A program made the translations under genes and the position numbers. Below the pieces are notes generated by a model. That model had not been told where the DNA came from. It saw only the letters and a program-made list of their open reading frames with translations, and did no database searches. From Acidimicrobiales bacterium (lineage in GTDB: Bacteria > Actinomycetota > Acidimicrobiia > Acidimicrobiales > CADCSY01), in contig DATKDW010000081.1 in the NCBI GenBank assembly GCA_035512495.1, positions 1 through 34,841 of the forward strand: DNA of 34,841 nt, written 5' to 3'. Shown here piece by piece: positions 7,465 through 20,537 of this stretch; within the stretch, counting starts at the first letter, position 1, and the number at the start of each line of letters is the position of its first letter.

Positions 7465-7500
7465 GCGCGAGCAGCGCCGCCGCCGTTTGCACGCCTCAGC

Positions 7501-8606
7501 TCAGAGGCGGGGGACCGGACCCGTCCGGGGACGGGCGAAGCGTCCGAGCCCACCCACGGTGGGGTCGGGTGCCACGACGGCGACCGGCACGGCCGCGTCG
7601 GCGCGCTCCCCGAACCGGCCCAGGCGCCGCAGGGCGGGCACCGGCTCTCGAAGGGCGAAGACCGCAGCAGCCGCGCAGGCTGCAAGGAGCAGGACGCCAA
7701 GCAGACGCAGGTCGTTCCCGTCGGCGGCCGCCGACTGGACCGCGACCGGCTGCTCGGCCGGGGGCGTCACGGGGAGGGCCGTCTGGTCGCCACCGCCCAC
7801 CGCGGCGGGATCGCCGGCCGGCACCTGGGCGCTCGGCGGCGGCTCGACGTCGAAGTCGCTCCCTCCGCCCGCGGTCCCGCCTCCCGAGGGCGTGAAGCCA
7901 CCGCCGCTCCCGCCCGACGAGCCGTCGTCGAACGAGTCGCCACCGGCGGGGTCGAACTCGCCATCGCTCTCGCCACCATCGCCGCCCTCGAAGTCCGACA
8001 GGTCGAAGCCGCCCTCGAAGGCGGATCCTCCGCTGGTGGTGGTGAGGCTCTCGTCGGTGGGGGCCTCGAAGGCGATCTGGAAGGTGGAGCCGTTGGCGCC
8101 TTCCGGGAAGGTCGGGTCGACGCCGGGGACGATGGCCACGTCGAGCGTGTTGCCGTCGATGAGGCTGTCGAGCCGGAAGGACCAGGTCGCGCCGTCCGCC
8201 GAGCGAGAGCCGGACACCGAGCCGCTGGAGCAGTCGACCTCGGGGGCCTCCTCGAAGTCGCCACCCTCTGCCGGCTCCCACTCCGATGCCGTCCGGCAGA
8301 CGTTCATCAGCGCCATCTCGGTGGGGTCGCCGCCGCTGTCCTCGGCGACCTCCAGCGTCAGCATCGCGGTGGTCTCGTCGTCGCCGAGGGTGTATCGGAG
8401 GGCGCTGATCGCCAGGGGGCCACTCGAGGTACCGGCGACGAGGAGGCCGCCCTCGGGCACCGACGGGGGCTGCACCGGGACGACGCCGACGCTGCCGCGG
8501 AACCACCAGCCGGACTGCTCGAGCTCGGCCGCACCTGCCGGCGCCGCGCCCAGCGCGACGGTGGCGCCGACGAGTGCCAGCGCGGCGAGGCACCGGCGCC
8601 CACGCA

Positions 8607-8610
<4 letters not shown>
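7501..8610 (-). CDS. Secreted, membrane-anchored protein of unknown function, last gene of the transporter operon
   Basis: This 369-residue protein is not one I recognise. A signal peptide (about residues 1-28, ending APAGAA) leads to a globular region (29-185) with many short strand-like segments and two cysteines (C105, C127) that could form a disulfide. Residues 190-270 form a Gly/Ser/Asp-rich linker (EFDPAGG, SFDDGSSGGSGGG). Residues 301-320 form a membrane helix, followed by an Arg-rich cytoplasmic tail, so the topology is type I. Its ATG overlaps the stop of the MFS-ABC gene (ATGA), so it is translated with the transporter. The linker resembles that of the operon's binding protein. An accessory surface subunit is a reasonable inference, without homology support. 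Confidence 0.75.
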
Positions 8611-11686
<3,076 letters not shown>

Positions 11687-11690
<4 letters not shown>

Positions 11691-14164
11691 CGTGGCCTCC
11701 TCGAGGTGGTGGTGCCGTGTCCGATGCCGTTTGTGCTGCCACCCTGACCGCGGTCGGGCACGAGCAGCACCGAGTCCGGATCGTCGTGCGCAACCGTGAA
11801 GTGCTCGTGGTGCACGGCCTCGGCAACCGGGACGCGGGCGCCGCATGTGGGGCACCCGATGAGCTCGGCATGATCTACCACCTCGATCTCCTCGATGTGG
11901 CGCTCCGCCGCGGTGAGGGCCATGTCGCTGGCCTTCTGGAGCTCGGCTGCCTCCTCGAGGGAGTCGGCGACGAGGCTGGGCACGTGGATCCCGTTGCGGG
12001 CGGCGACCCAGCGCAGGAAGCGGTCGCGGGTCCGGTACAGCGCCTCGGACAGGCCGCCGGGCAGGAAGAGCAGCAGCACCAGGAGGCCGACACCGCTGGT
12101 GAGCAGGCGGACGAAGTTGGAGTTGTTGAAGAAGAACGGCAGGCCCTCGACGTAGATCGCGCCGAGCATGGCCCCCGGCAGGGAGGTCAGCCCGCCGATC
12201 ACCGTCATGGCGAAGAACGAGATCGACCGGTCGGGGGCGTAGGTGCCGGCGTCGACGGCCATCGACTGGTAAGCGAGGAGGCCGCCGGCCAGCGCGGCGA
12301 TGAAACCCGAGATGGCGAAGGCGGTGAGCCTGGTGCGGGCCAGACTCACCCCGTAGGCCTGGACCGCCCGGCCGTTGTCGCGCGCCCCGATGAGGATGCG
12401 CCCGGTGCGGTTCTTCCGCAGCGACCGCGCCGCCAGGAGCGTGAGGGCGAGGAAGACGAGGACCACGTAGTAGAAGCGGATGTCGGATGACGTATCGAAA
12501 CGGCCGTAGAGGATGGGGCGCTCGACGGCAGCGAGGTCGCGGGGGAGGAGCCACCCGAAGTACTCGCGCCGGAGCACGAAGTTCTCGACTGTGAAGGCGA
12601 ACGCCAGGGTGGTGACGGCGAGGAAGAGGCCTTGGATCCGCACCGCCGGCAGACCGATGAGCACCGCCACGAAGGCGCCGGCGAGGGCGCCGAGGAGCAG
12701 GCTCACGAAGAAGTCGGTGTTGTGGTTGGCGGCCAGGCCGCCGGCCACCGCGGCGCCGATGCCCGAGAAGGCGAACTGCCCGAGGCTGATCTGGCCGGCC
12801 CACCCGGTGAGGATCACCAGGGACACGCCCACCATGGCGTAGATGGCGAGCAGCGTGAAGCGACCGGCGTAGACGCGGGGCAGGAAGAGCGGGAGCACCA
12901 CCACCACCAGGCCGACGAGGCCGGCGAGGGCGGACTTGCCGATGAGGACCTCGCGGGTGCCGCGCAGCTCGGTGGGGATCGGCCGGAACTCCTTCACCGC
13001 CTGCCAGGTCCCGGCGCCGGTCTCGTATGCCCGCGACAGCGCGCCCCGCTGGACGAGCAGGGCGATGAGGATCACCACGAGCATGGTGGCGATGGCCAAG
13101 TTGGCTCGGCGGGTGCCGAACAGCGCCGCCTGGTCGATGATGCCGATGCCGATGCCGGCGGCGAGGCAGATCGAGATCTTCTCCATCCGGGCGATGACCG
13201 CTGCGGCCAGGCCGTAGAGCAGGACCGACGGCCCGATCGAGCTGCCCAGGGTGAGCCCGACCATCGGTGCCCGCATGAACACCGCGATGGCCGAGAGCAC
13301 GGCGGCGATGACCCAGACGACGGTGGACACGCGCTTGGTGGGGATGCCCAGGAGCGAGGCCCGCTCGCCGTTCTCGGCTGAGGCCCGCACCGCGATGCCC
13401 ATGTCGGTGAAGCGGAAGAAGGCGGCGAGGGCGGCCACGAGGGCCAGCGCGACGATCGCGGCCACGGCGAAGTCACCGCTGAAGACCAGCGGGCCGGGCA
13501 CCGGGAGCTCGATGCCGGTGAACGGCGTCCGGAAGTCGCTGCTGGAGAGGAGCGACCCGGTGATCGCGGTCTGGACGAAGAACTCGGCGCCGACCAGGAC
13601 CAGCGACACACCGATGGTGGCCACGGTGAGGATCAGGCGGGGCGCCTCCCGGAAGCGCCGGATGATCAGGACGTCGACGGCCGCCCCCAGGGCGGCGGCG
13701 CCGAAGATCACCAGCGGGAGGACCACGAAGTAGTTGACGTCTCGCCGGCCGATGAGGAGCAGGGCGGCCACCGCCGGCACGGAGCCGAGCTGGGCCTGGG
13801 CGAAGTTGATGATGCGGTTGGCCCGGTAGACGAGGATGAGGCCGACGCCGAGCAGGGCGTACAGCAGCCCGATGCTGGCGCCGTTGAGGAAGATGGCGCG
13901 GGGCACGGCGCTGTCCTGGAGCCCGACGCTGATCGGCCCAAGGTCCACCCGGCCGAAGATGCCCTGGACCACGATCTCGATGAGCACGACGTAGGCCAGC
14001 AGGGCCTTGAGGGCCGAGCCGGCGACGGGGTGGTCCCAGGCGGTCTTGGCGTGGGCGGCGAGGCTCCCCCAGGCATCGGGGCGGTCGTCGTCGGGTGGGC
14101 CCGACGGGACGGAGATCTGCGCGGTGGCGTCCTCGTCGGTCTCCTCGACGGTGTCGGTGGGCAT
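11687..14164 (-). CDS. Fused LivH-LivM branched-chain-type ABC permease
   Basis: This 825-residue membrane protein contains both permease subunits of a Liv/HAAT importer in one chain. The LivH half (about residues 60-350) has GLLYALLGVGLILVYR and NRIINFAQAQLG. The LivM half (about 375-690) has LTGWAGQISLGQFAFSGIGA and the IGARDN EAA-like loop. The cytoplasmic C-terminal tail (about 720-825) adds a helix and the sequence CPTCGARVPVAEAVHHEH near residue 769, which could be a small metal-binding site. ATG at 14164 follows the binding-protein stop by 11 bases; a GTG at 14179 overlapping that stop (GTGA) would add five residues. The stop overlaps the MFS-ABC gene. Substrate unknown: Liv-type permeases also carry amides, urea and other small polar solutes. 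Confidence 0.93.
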
Positions 14165-14175
14165 CGCGCTGGAGC

Positions 14176-15960
14176 TCACTGGGCCTTGGCTGGGACCTTG
14201 AACTCGTTGGTGAGCTGGCCCTTCTCGTAGCGGCGGCCGCCGTCGATGTTGACGTAGGCGCCGGGCCGGCCGTCGATCACCGAGGTGGCGGCGGCGTCCC
14301 AATACACCTCGCGGAAGTCGGAGAGCGCGGTGTAGTCGTTGACCCCGAACTTGGAGAGCGTGATCGTCGGGTTCCCCTGGGTCTGCTCCCAGCCGCCCCG
14401 GGGCTCGGCGGTGAGGGTTCCCCGCTCCACGGTGATCGGGTTCAGGTCGGGGCCGGCGCTGTGGATGAGCGTGCCCATGAACGTGTAGTAGGCGGCGGCG
14501 AGGTTGCAGCTCTTGCACGGCACACCCGAGCGTCCGCCGTCCTGCCAGATCTTGGTGGCGTCGCTCTCCGGGTGCGGGACGGGGTGGGCCAGGTGGCTGG
14601 GGCCGAAGGCGTGGGCCCACTGCTGGGAGTCGTAGAGGCGCCCGAGCTTGTCGAAGTCGAGCAGGCCGAGCCCGGGCATCAGGTTCTCCGGGAAGTAGTT
14701 GTTGCGGGTCAGGCCGTTGGTGAGGAACACCGGTGCGATGGGGTCGCACATGCACACGACCGTCGTCACCTTGTTCTCGATCAGTCCCGCCACCGTGACC
14801 CGGGTCTGCTCCTCAGCCCGGTTGATGTCGGAGGCGTAGGTCGACAGGTACGGCGTGCGGCCGTCGTCGCAGTCCTTCACGAGGTTTTGCACCAGCTGGG
14901 CGTTGGCCACGTTGGCGGGGATCTCGGGGGTGATGATGCCGAGCTTGCGCTGGGTGTCGCGGCCGCCGATGTCCCGGTGGATGATCTGCCCGGCGTTGCT
15001 GGCGCCCTTGCCGGCGAGCTTCTTGCAGTAGTACTCGACGATCACCTCGGCCGACGAGGTGCCGTCCATCATGATGTCGTAGCGGAACGGCCGGCGGTCG
15101 TTGAAGAACGGGTCGGCGAAGTGGTTGCCGCCCACGCTGATGATGCCGTTGCGGGCGAAGACGTCGAACACCTCGTCGTAGAGCGACGTGCCCCAGATGA
15201 CCATGAAGGGCTCCATCTGGACCACCTCGGCGGCGGCCTGGCGGCACTTGTCGGGTGCGGGTGGGGTGGTGGGGCAGTCGCCCACCACGCGGGTGACCTC
15301 GATCTCGCGCCCGTAGGTCTCGTAGTGCTTGTTCACGAACTCGACCGCGGCCTCGCGGAACTCCCGCTCCTCCTGGGCGCTGGCGGCGAGGCCTTCGGCG
15401 GCGAGGATGGCGTCGACCTGCTCGTTGGGTTGCGAGGCGAAGGAGATGACCTTGATCGTCTCGCCGGTGACGCCCTGGTAGGTGACGCCGCCGTTGTCGC
15501 CGCCGAACTTCGGCTTGCAGGCGGGGGCCTGGTAGATCACGCCGTGCTGGCGGCCGTCGGGGGTGCAGTGGCTGGTGTCGCCCGCCGCCTGCTCGCCGCC
15601 GCCGCCGCCGGGCGCGGTGGTGCCACCGCCGCCGGCGCCGCCGGTGCCGGTGGACCCGCCACCGCCGCTCGTGGTGCCGCCGCTCGTCGTGCCCGCGCCG
15701 GTGCTCCCCGTGCCTCCGGTGCTACCACCGGCGCCGAGGCCGTCGTCGAAGTCGCCACCGACGCCGTCGGGGTCGAACCCGCCAGAGCCACCGGAGCCAC
15801 CGGACCCGCCGGACCCGCCGCTGGCGCCGGGGTCGAACTCACCGCCGAGGGCGCTCACGTCCTGAACGGGTCCCGTCGAGGGGGCCAGGGTCACGACCAG
15901 GCCCTGGATGGCGATGAGCGCGATGAACGGTGCGTACAGCTTCCACGAAGCGCTGCGCAT
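14176..15960 (-). CDS. Membrane-anchored periplasmic-binding-type protein of the fused transporter
   Basis: This 594-residue solute-binding protein should capture the substrate for the fused permease. Residues 8-25 form an N-terminal hydrophobic anchor with no lipobox cysteine, so it is probably held by an uncleaved helix or secreted. Residues 40-125 are a long Gly/Ser/Thr linker with repeated GGS. The rest is a type I binding fold (TGETIKVISFASQ, then MVIWGTSLYDEVFDVFARNGIISVGG and LGIITPEIP). About a dozen cysteines, including VVCMCDP and VPCKSC, are unusual for this family and may form disulfides. A Shine-Dalgarno (AGAGGGAG) precedes the ATG. It is the first gene of the operon and lies 24 bases downstream of a CRP-like palindrome. 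Confidence 0.85.
   Translation of the reverse strand: MRSASWKLYAPFIALIAIQGLVVTLAPSTGPVQDVSALGGEFDPGASGGSGGSGGSGGSGGFDPDGVGGDFDDGLGAGGSTGGTGSTGAGTTSGGTTSGGGGSTGTGGAGGGGTTAPGGGGGEQAAGDTSHCTPDGRQHGVIYQAPACKPKFGGDNGGVTYQGVTGETIKVISFASQPNEQVDAILAAEGLAASAQEEREFREAAVEFVNKHYETYGREIEVTRVVGDCPTTPPAPDKCRQAAAEVVQMEPFMVIWGTSLYDEVFDVFARNGIISVGGNHFADPFFNDRRPFRYDIMMDGTSSAEVIVEYYCKKLAGKGASNAGQIIHRDIGGRDTQRKLGIITPEIPANVANAQLVQNLVKDCDDGRTPYLSTYASDINRAEEQTRVTVAGLIENKVTTVVCMCDPIAPVFLTNGLTRNNYFPENLMPGLGLLDFDKLGRLYDSQQWAHAFGPSHLAHPVPHPESDATKIWQDGGRSGVPCKSCNLAAAYYTFMGTLIHSAGPDLNPITVERGTLTAEPRGGWEQTQGNPTITLSKFGVNDYTALSDFREVYWDAAATSVIDGRPGAYVNIDGGRRYEKGQLTNEFKVPAKAQ
15778..15822 (-). repeat. Gly-Gly-Ser codon repeat in the binding-protein linker
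   Basis: An imperfect run of nine-base units encodes (GGS)n at residues 47-61 of the binding protein. Related Gly/Thr-rich low-complexity sequence continues to about 15590. Slippage could vary the linker length between strains. Confidence 0.7.
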
Positions 15961-15983
15961 GCGGGGACTCCCTCTTGCGTCGA

Positions 15984-15997
15984 GTGACGAATGTCAC
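15984..15997. promoter_or_regulatory. CRP/FNR-type palindrome upstream of the fused transporter operon
   Basis: GTGACGAATGTCAC is a perfect inverted repeat. It matches the GTGA-N6-TCAC core of CRP/GlxR-family sites and ends 24 bases before the binding-protein ATG. I found no strong -10 box for the operon; a weak TAACGAT lies at 16054-16060 on the minus strand. If that is the promoter, the palindrome lies downstream of the transcript start and would act as a repressing site. Confidence 0.4.
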
Positions 15998-16082
15998 CTC
16001 GTCATCCTGAGAAGTTCGCCCCCCGACGGCCGCGTTCCTGCCAGTTCGAGAAGATCGTTACGCCACCGTCGGGTGCGCCCGG

Positions 16083-16979
16083 TCAGACCTGGAGGGGGAG
16101 GACCGCCTCTGCAACCGCCTCGAGCGCCTCGGTCCAGTCGGCGGGCTCGTCGACGGGGACCACCACGAACTTGGAGGTACCCACCTCGCAGAAGCGCTCG
16201 AGGGTGGCGCGCAGGGCGGGCAGGCCCACGGGGACGATGGCGGTCGGGTCGATGTCGGGTCGGCGCTTGGCCAGGAGGGCGGCCACCCGATCGGGCAGCG
16301 GCCTCGTTGCGTAGGCGACCAAGGCGCCCCAGTGCTCGGGGTCGATGGTCCGCCCGGCGGCGGCCGCCGCCTCCTCCACGAGCTTGCGCCCGGCCACCAC
16401 GTCGTCGGGCGTGCAGAACGACGGGAGCCAGCCGTCGCCGAGGCGGCCCACCCGCCGCAGCTCCGAGGGAGCCCGTCCCCCGAGCCACAGCTCGAGGGGC
16501 TCCTGCACCGGTGTGGGCAGGACCCGCACGCCGTCCAGCCGGAACCGCTCGCCACGGTGGTCCACCGGCTCGCCCTGCCACAGCCGGCGCAGGAGCGGGA
16601 CGGCCTCGTCGAACCACGCGGCCCGGTCGCCGCGCTCGACGCCGAAGGCCTGCTGCTCGTGGGGGTCGACCGCGCCGAGCCCCACGGCGGGCAGCAGGCG
16701 CCCGTCGGAGAGGCGGTCGATGGTGGCCAGCTCCTTGGCCAGGAGCACCGGGTTGCGGCCGGGGACCACGAGCACGCTGGTGCCGAGCTTGAGGCGCTGG
16801 GTCCGGCCGGCGGCGAAGGCAAGGGCGGCGAGGGGGTCCGGCGCGCCGCTGCCCACCCGCTCCGAGAGCCACAGCGAGTCGAAGTGGAGCCGCTCGAGGT
16901 CGTCGACGAAGGGCCCGAAGCGCTCCGCCTCGCCGCTCATGCCCGAGGTGCCGAGGCCGTAGCCGATGCGTACCTTCAC
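16083..16979 (-). CDS. LLM class oxidoreductase, probably F420-dependent
   Basis: This 298-residue TIM-barrel protein of the luciferase-like superfamily has MKVRIGYGLG at the N-terminus and LHFDSLWLSERVG near residue 35. LKLGTSVLVVPGRNPVLLAKELATIDRLSDGRLLPAVGLG follows in the typical position, with LWLGGRAP later. It differs clearly from the LLM protein at 6137-6994 and is a separate subfamily member. The start is GTG, supported by a TAGGCT box six bases upstream. It is divergent from the SDR gene. F420 as cofactor is inferred from relatives; substrate unknown. Confidence 0.9.
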   Translation of the reverse strand: MKVRIGYGLGTSGMSGEAERFGPFVDDLERLHFDSLWLSERVGSGAPDPLAALAFAAGRTQRLKLGTSVLVVPGRNPVLLAKELATIDRLSDGRLLPAVGLGAVDPHEQQAFGVERGDRAAWFDEAVPLLRRLWQGEPVDHRGERFRLDGVRVLPTPVQEPLELWLGGRAPSELRRVGRLGDGWLPSFCTPDDVVAGRKLVEEAAAAAGRTIDPEHWGALVAYATRPLPDRVAALLAKRRPDIDPTAIVPVGLPALRATLERFCEVGTSKFVVVPVDEPADWTEALEAVAEAVLPLQV

Positions 16980-16985
16980 GCCCGG

Positions 16986-16991
16986 AGCCTA
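16986..16991 (-). promoter_or_regulatory. -10 box, LLM oxidoreductase gene
   Basis: TAGGCT on the minus strand ends six bases before the GTG at 16979, implying a leaderless message. The sequence TAGGCTCC-N4 before GTG is nearly identical to that before the DUF3500 gene. Confidence 0.55.
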
Positions 16992-17034
16992 GGTGTCGGT
17001 GCTCCGTGGCTCGCCGGCCTCGAAGGCCCCTCCG

Positions 17035-17040
17035 TAGGCT
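17035..17040 (+). promoter_or_regulatory. -10 box, SDR gene
   Basis: TAGGCT ends eight bases before the ATG at 17049. Together with the opposing box at 16986-16991 it forms a compact divergent promoter region. Confidence 0.5.
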
Positions 17041-17048
17041 TCTCGCCC

Positions 17049-17822
17049 ATGAGCGACCTTCTCGACCCCCTCGCACCCTTCCGCCTCGACGGGCGCACGG
17101 CGGTGCTCACCGGTGCGTCCAGCGGCATCGGCGCCCGCTTCGCGAAGGTGCTCCACGCTGCCGGCGCCCAGGTCGTGGTGGCAGCCCGGCGGGTCGAGAG
17201 GCTCGAGGAGCTGGCCGACGGCCTCGACGGGGTGGTGCCCGTGGCCTGCGACGTGGCCGATCCCGACTCGGTGGAGGCGCTGGTCACCACCGCCATCGAG
17301 CGCTTCGGCCGGATCGACCTGCTGGTGAACAACGCCGGGATCACCGAGCCGATGCCGGTGGAGGACGAGCCGCTGGAGGTCTTCCGACGGGTGGTCGACG
17401 TCAACCTCACCGGCCTGTTCCACCTCAGCCGGCAGGCCGGCCGCCACATGCTCGACCAGGGATCGGGGGTCATCGTCAACGTCGCCTCGGTGCTCGGTCT
17501 GGTGGGCGCCGGTCAGATCCCCCAGGCCTCCTACGCCGCCAGCAAGGCGGGGGTCGTCAACCTCACCCGCGAGATGGCCTTGCAGTGGGCCCGTCGTGGC
17601 GTTCGGGTCAACGCCATCGCGCCCGGGTGGTTCCCCTCGGAGATGACCGCCGACATGTTCGGCGACGAGGGTGGGCAGCGCTGGATCCGTCGCAACACGC
17701 CGGTGGGGAGGGGTGGCGAGCTCCACGAGCTCGACGGGGCGCTGCTGTTCCTGGCCTCCGATGCGAGCACCTACGTCACCGGCCACACGCTCGTGGTCGA
17801 CGGGGGTTGGACCGCCCGCTGA
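17049..17822 (+). CDS. SDR family NAD(P)-dependent oxidoreductase
   Basis: This 257-residue classical short-chain dehydrogenase/reductase oxidises or reduces an alcohol/ketone pair with NAD(P)H. All family motifs are present: TGASSGIG (21-28), NNAG (94-97), catalytic Ser (about S147), YxxxK (Y162, K166) and the C-terminal GHTLVVDGGW. The Arg-Arg after the second strand (AARRVER, 46-51) suggests NADP preference, though that is a weak inference. The start at 17049 is supported by the leaderless promoter. The acyl-CoA synthetase gene follows 80 bases later with its own promoter. Substrate unknown; fatty-acid or secondary-alcohol metabolism would suit the neighbourhood. Confidence 0.93.
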   Translation: MSDLLDPLAPFRLDGRTAVLTGASSGIGARFAKVLHAAGAQVVVAARRVERLEELADGLDGVVPVACDVADPDSVEALVTTAIERFGRIDLLVNNAGITEPMPVEDEPLEVFRRVVDVNLTGLFHLSRQAGRHMLDQGSGVIVNVASVLGLVGAGQIPQASYAASKAGVVNLTREMALQWARRGVRVNAIAPGWFPSEMTADMFGDEGGQRWIRRNTPVGRGGELHELDGALLFLASDASTYVTGHTLVVDGGWTAR

Positions 17823-17857
17823 CCGGTCAGCCGGAGGACGCCCGGAGCCCGTAGCGC

Positions 17858-17863
17858 TAGGTT
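17858..17863 (+). promoter_or_regulatory. -10 box, acyl-CoA synthetase gene
   Basis: TAGGTT lies 39 bases before the ATG at 17903, so this message would have a leader of about 33 bases. The leader carries a purine-rich ribosome-binding site (AGGGGGGA, about 17885-17892). Confidence 0.5.
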
Positions 17864-17902
17864 CGGCACACACCAGCCGCTGCCAGGGGGGAAGCACCGC
17901 AG

Positions 17903-19465
17903 ATGAAGGTCCCGCTCACCGTCGCCGACTTCCTCGAACGGGCCGAGAGGGTCCACGGGGCACGCATCGGTGTGGTCGACGAGCCAGGAACGCTCGGTGG
18001 CGGCCTCGGCGACCTCACCTACGGGCGCATGGCCGAGCTTGCCCGCGCCCAGGCCGCGGCGCTCGACGCCCTCGGGGTCGAGCGTGGCGCCCGGGTGGCG
18101 GTGGTCAGCCAGAACTCGGCCCGGCTGCTGACCTCGTTCTACGGGGTCAGCGCATGGGGCCGGGTCCTGGTGCCGATCAACTTCCGCCTCAGCCCGGCGG
18201 AGATCGCCTACATCGTCGATCACTCGGGCGCCTCGGTGCTCCTCGTCGACCCCGAGCTGGCTGAGTCCCTGGCCGGCATCGACGTCCGGCACCGCCTCGT
18301 CCTCGGCACCGACACCGACACCGAGCTGTACCGCGAGGGAGCCGAACCCGAGCCGTGGGATGCCGACGAGGACGCCACCGCCACCATCAACTACACCTCG
18401 GGCACCACCGCCCGGCCCAAGGGCGTGCAGCTGACCCACCGCAGCCTGTGGCTCAACGCCGCCACCTTCGGCTGGCACACCGGGGTCTCGGGCCGGGACG
18501 TCTACCTGCACACCCTGCCGATGTTCCACGCCAACGGGTGGGGGATGCCCTTCGCCACCACCGGGATGGGCGTGCCCCAGGTGGTGCTGCGCAAGGTCGA
18601 CGGCGCCGAGATCCTCCGTCGGGTCGAGCGCCACGGGGTCACCCTCATGTGCGGCGCGCCGGCGGTGGTCTCCATGGTCCTCGACGCCGCCGCCACCTGG
18701 GACGGGGAGATCCCCGGGTCGGGCCGGACCCGCATCGTCGTGGCCGGCGCGCCGCCCCCCACCCGCACCATCGAGCGGGTGGAGACCGAGCTGGGCTGGG
18801 AGCTCATCCAGATCTACGGGCTCACCGAGACCTCGCCGTTCCTGACCGTCAACCGCAGCGAGCCGGAGGACGACGGCCTCGACCCCGCCGAGCGCGCTGC
18901 CCGGCTCAGCCGCGCCGGCGCGCCGGCCATCGGCGTTCGCCTGGCGATCGACGACGAGGGCGAGGTGCTCGCCCGGTCCAACGTGGTCCTCGAGGGCTAC
19001 TGGGAGCAGCCGGAGGCCACGGCGGCGGCCATCAAGCCCGCCAACTTCGACGGTGCCGGCCCGGAGCCGTGGTTCCACACGGGCGACGGCGGCACCCTCG
19101 ACGACGAGCACCACCTGACCATCTCCGACCGCAAGAAGGACGTGATCATCTCGGGCGGCGAGAACGTGTCGTCGATCGAGGTCGAGGACACGCTGTTCTC
19201 CCACCCCGCGGTCGCCGAGGTGGCCGTCATCGGCGTGCCCGACGAGCGATGGGGCGAGACGGTGAAGGCGCTGGTGGTGCTGGCGCCGGGTGCGGAGGCC
19301 GGCGAGGCCGAGCTCATCGAGCACTGCCGCGACCGGCTGGCCCACTACAAGTGCCCCACCTCGGTGGAGGTGCGCGAGGAGCTGGCCCGCACCGCGACGG
19401 GCAAGCTCCAGAAGTTCAAGCTGCGCGGCCCCTACTGGGAGGGCCGCGAGAAGCAGGTCAACTGA
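17903..19465 (+). CDS. Acyl-CoA synthetase (AMP-forming), fatty-acid CoA ligase type
   Basis: This 520-residue member of the ANL adenylate-forming family activates a carboxylic acid with ATP and joins it to CoA. The P-loop-like motif YTSGTTARPKG begins at residue 164. QIYGLTETSP is the adenine-binding A5 region, and HTGDGGTLDDE and DRKKDVIISGGENVSSIEVE are the hinge region. K501 in TATGKLQ is the catalytic C-terminal lysine. Length is normal. The ATG is supported by a strong Shine-Dalgarno. Its neighbours are an SDR upstream and a convergent DUF3500 gene. The acid used (medium-chain, long-chain or aromatic) cannot be read from sequence. Confidence 0.93.
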   Translation: MKVPLTVADFLERAERVHGARIGVVDEPGTLGGGLGDLTYGRMAELARAQAAALDALGVERGARVAVVSQNSARLLTSFYGVSAWGRVLVPINFRLSPAEIAYIVDHSGASVLLVDPELAESLAGIDVRHRLVLGTDTDTELYREGAEPEPWDADEDATATINYTSGTTARPKGVQLTHRSLWLNAATFGWHTGVSGRDVYLHTLPMFHANGWGMPFATTGMGVPQVVLRKVDGAEILRRVERHGVTLMCGAPAVVSMVLDAAATWDGEIPGSGRTRIVVAGAPPPTRTIERVETELGWELIQIYGLTETSPFLTVNRSEPEDDGLDPAERAARLSRAGAPAIGVRLAIDDEGEVLARSNVVLEGYWEQPEATAAAIKPANFDGAGPEPWFHTGDGGTLDDEHHLTISDRKKDVIISGGENVSSIEVEDTLFSHPAVAEVAVIGVPDERWGETVKALVVLAPGAEAGEAELIEHCRDRLAHYKCPTSVEVREELARTATGKLQKFKLRGPYWEGREKQVN

Positions 19466-19547
19466 CGGGGTGCGCCAGCCACCACCCACGCTCCCTCCCC
19501 TCCGTCGCCTGGCCCGGGACCGCCCCTGACCCCCCGGTTGCGGCCGC

Positions 19548-20480
<933 letters not shown>

Positions 20481-20486
20481 ACCGGG

Positions 20487-20492
20487 AGCCTA
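20487..20492 (-). promoter_or_regulatory. -10 box, DUF3500 gene
   Basis: TAGGCT on the minus strand ends six bases before the GTG at 20480, giving a leaderless start. Confidence 0.55.
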
Positions 20493-20525
20493 CGGCCCGG
20501 TTCTCGGGGGGCGCCGGGACGGCGG

Positions 20526-20531
20526 TACCGT
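20526..20531 (+). promoter_or_regulatory. -10 box, fumC
   Basis: TACCGT ends six bases before the ATG at 20538, so fumC is predicted to be leaderless. It lies 33 bases from the opposing DUF3500 box. Confidence 0.55.
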
Positions 20532-20537
20532 GCGGTC

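Noticed and set aside
15590-15830. The GGS-rich stretch as a CRISPR or mobile repeat
   Set aside because: The repeats are short codon runs in frame within the binding-protein linker, without spacers or terminal inverted repeats.
14095-15987. A 630-codon plus-strand frame opposite the first binding-protein gene
   Set aside because: It mirrors the GGS-rich codons and shows only Val/Gly/Ala/Glu-biased sequence.
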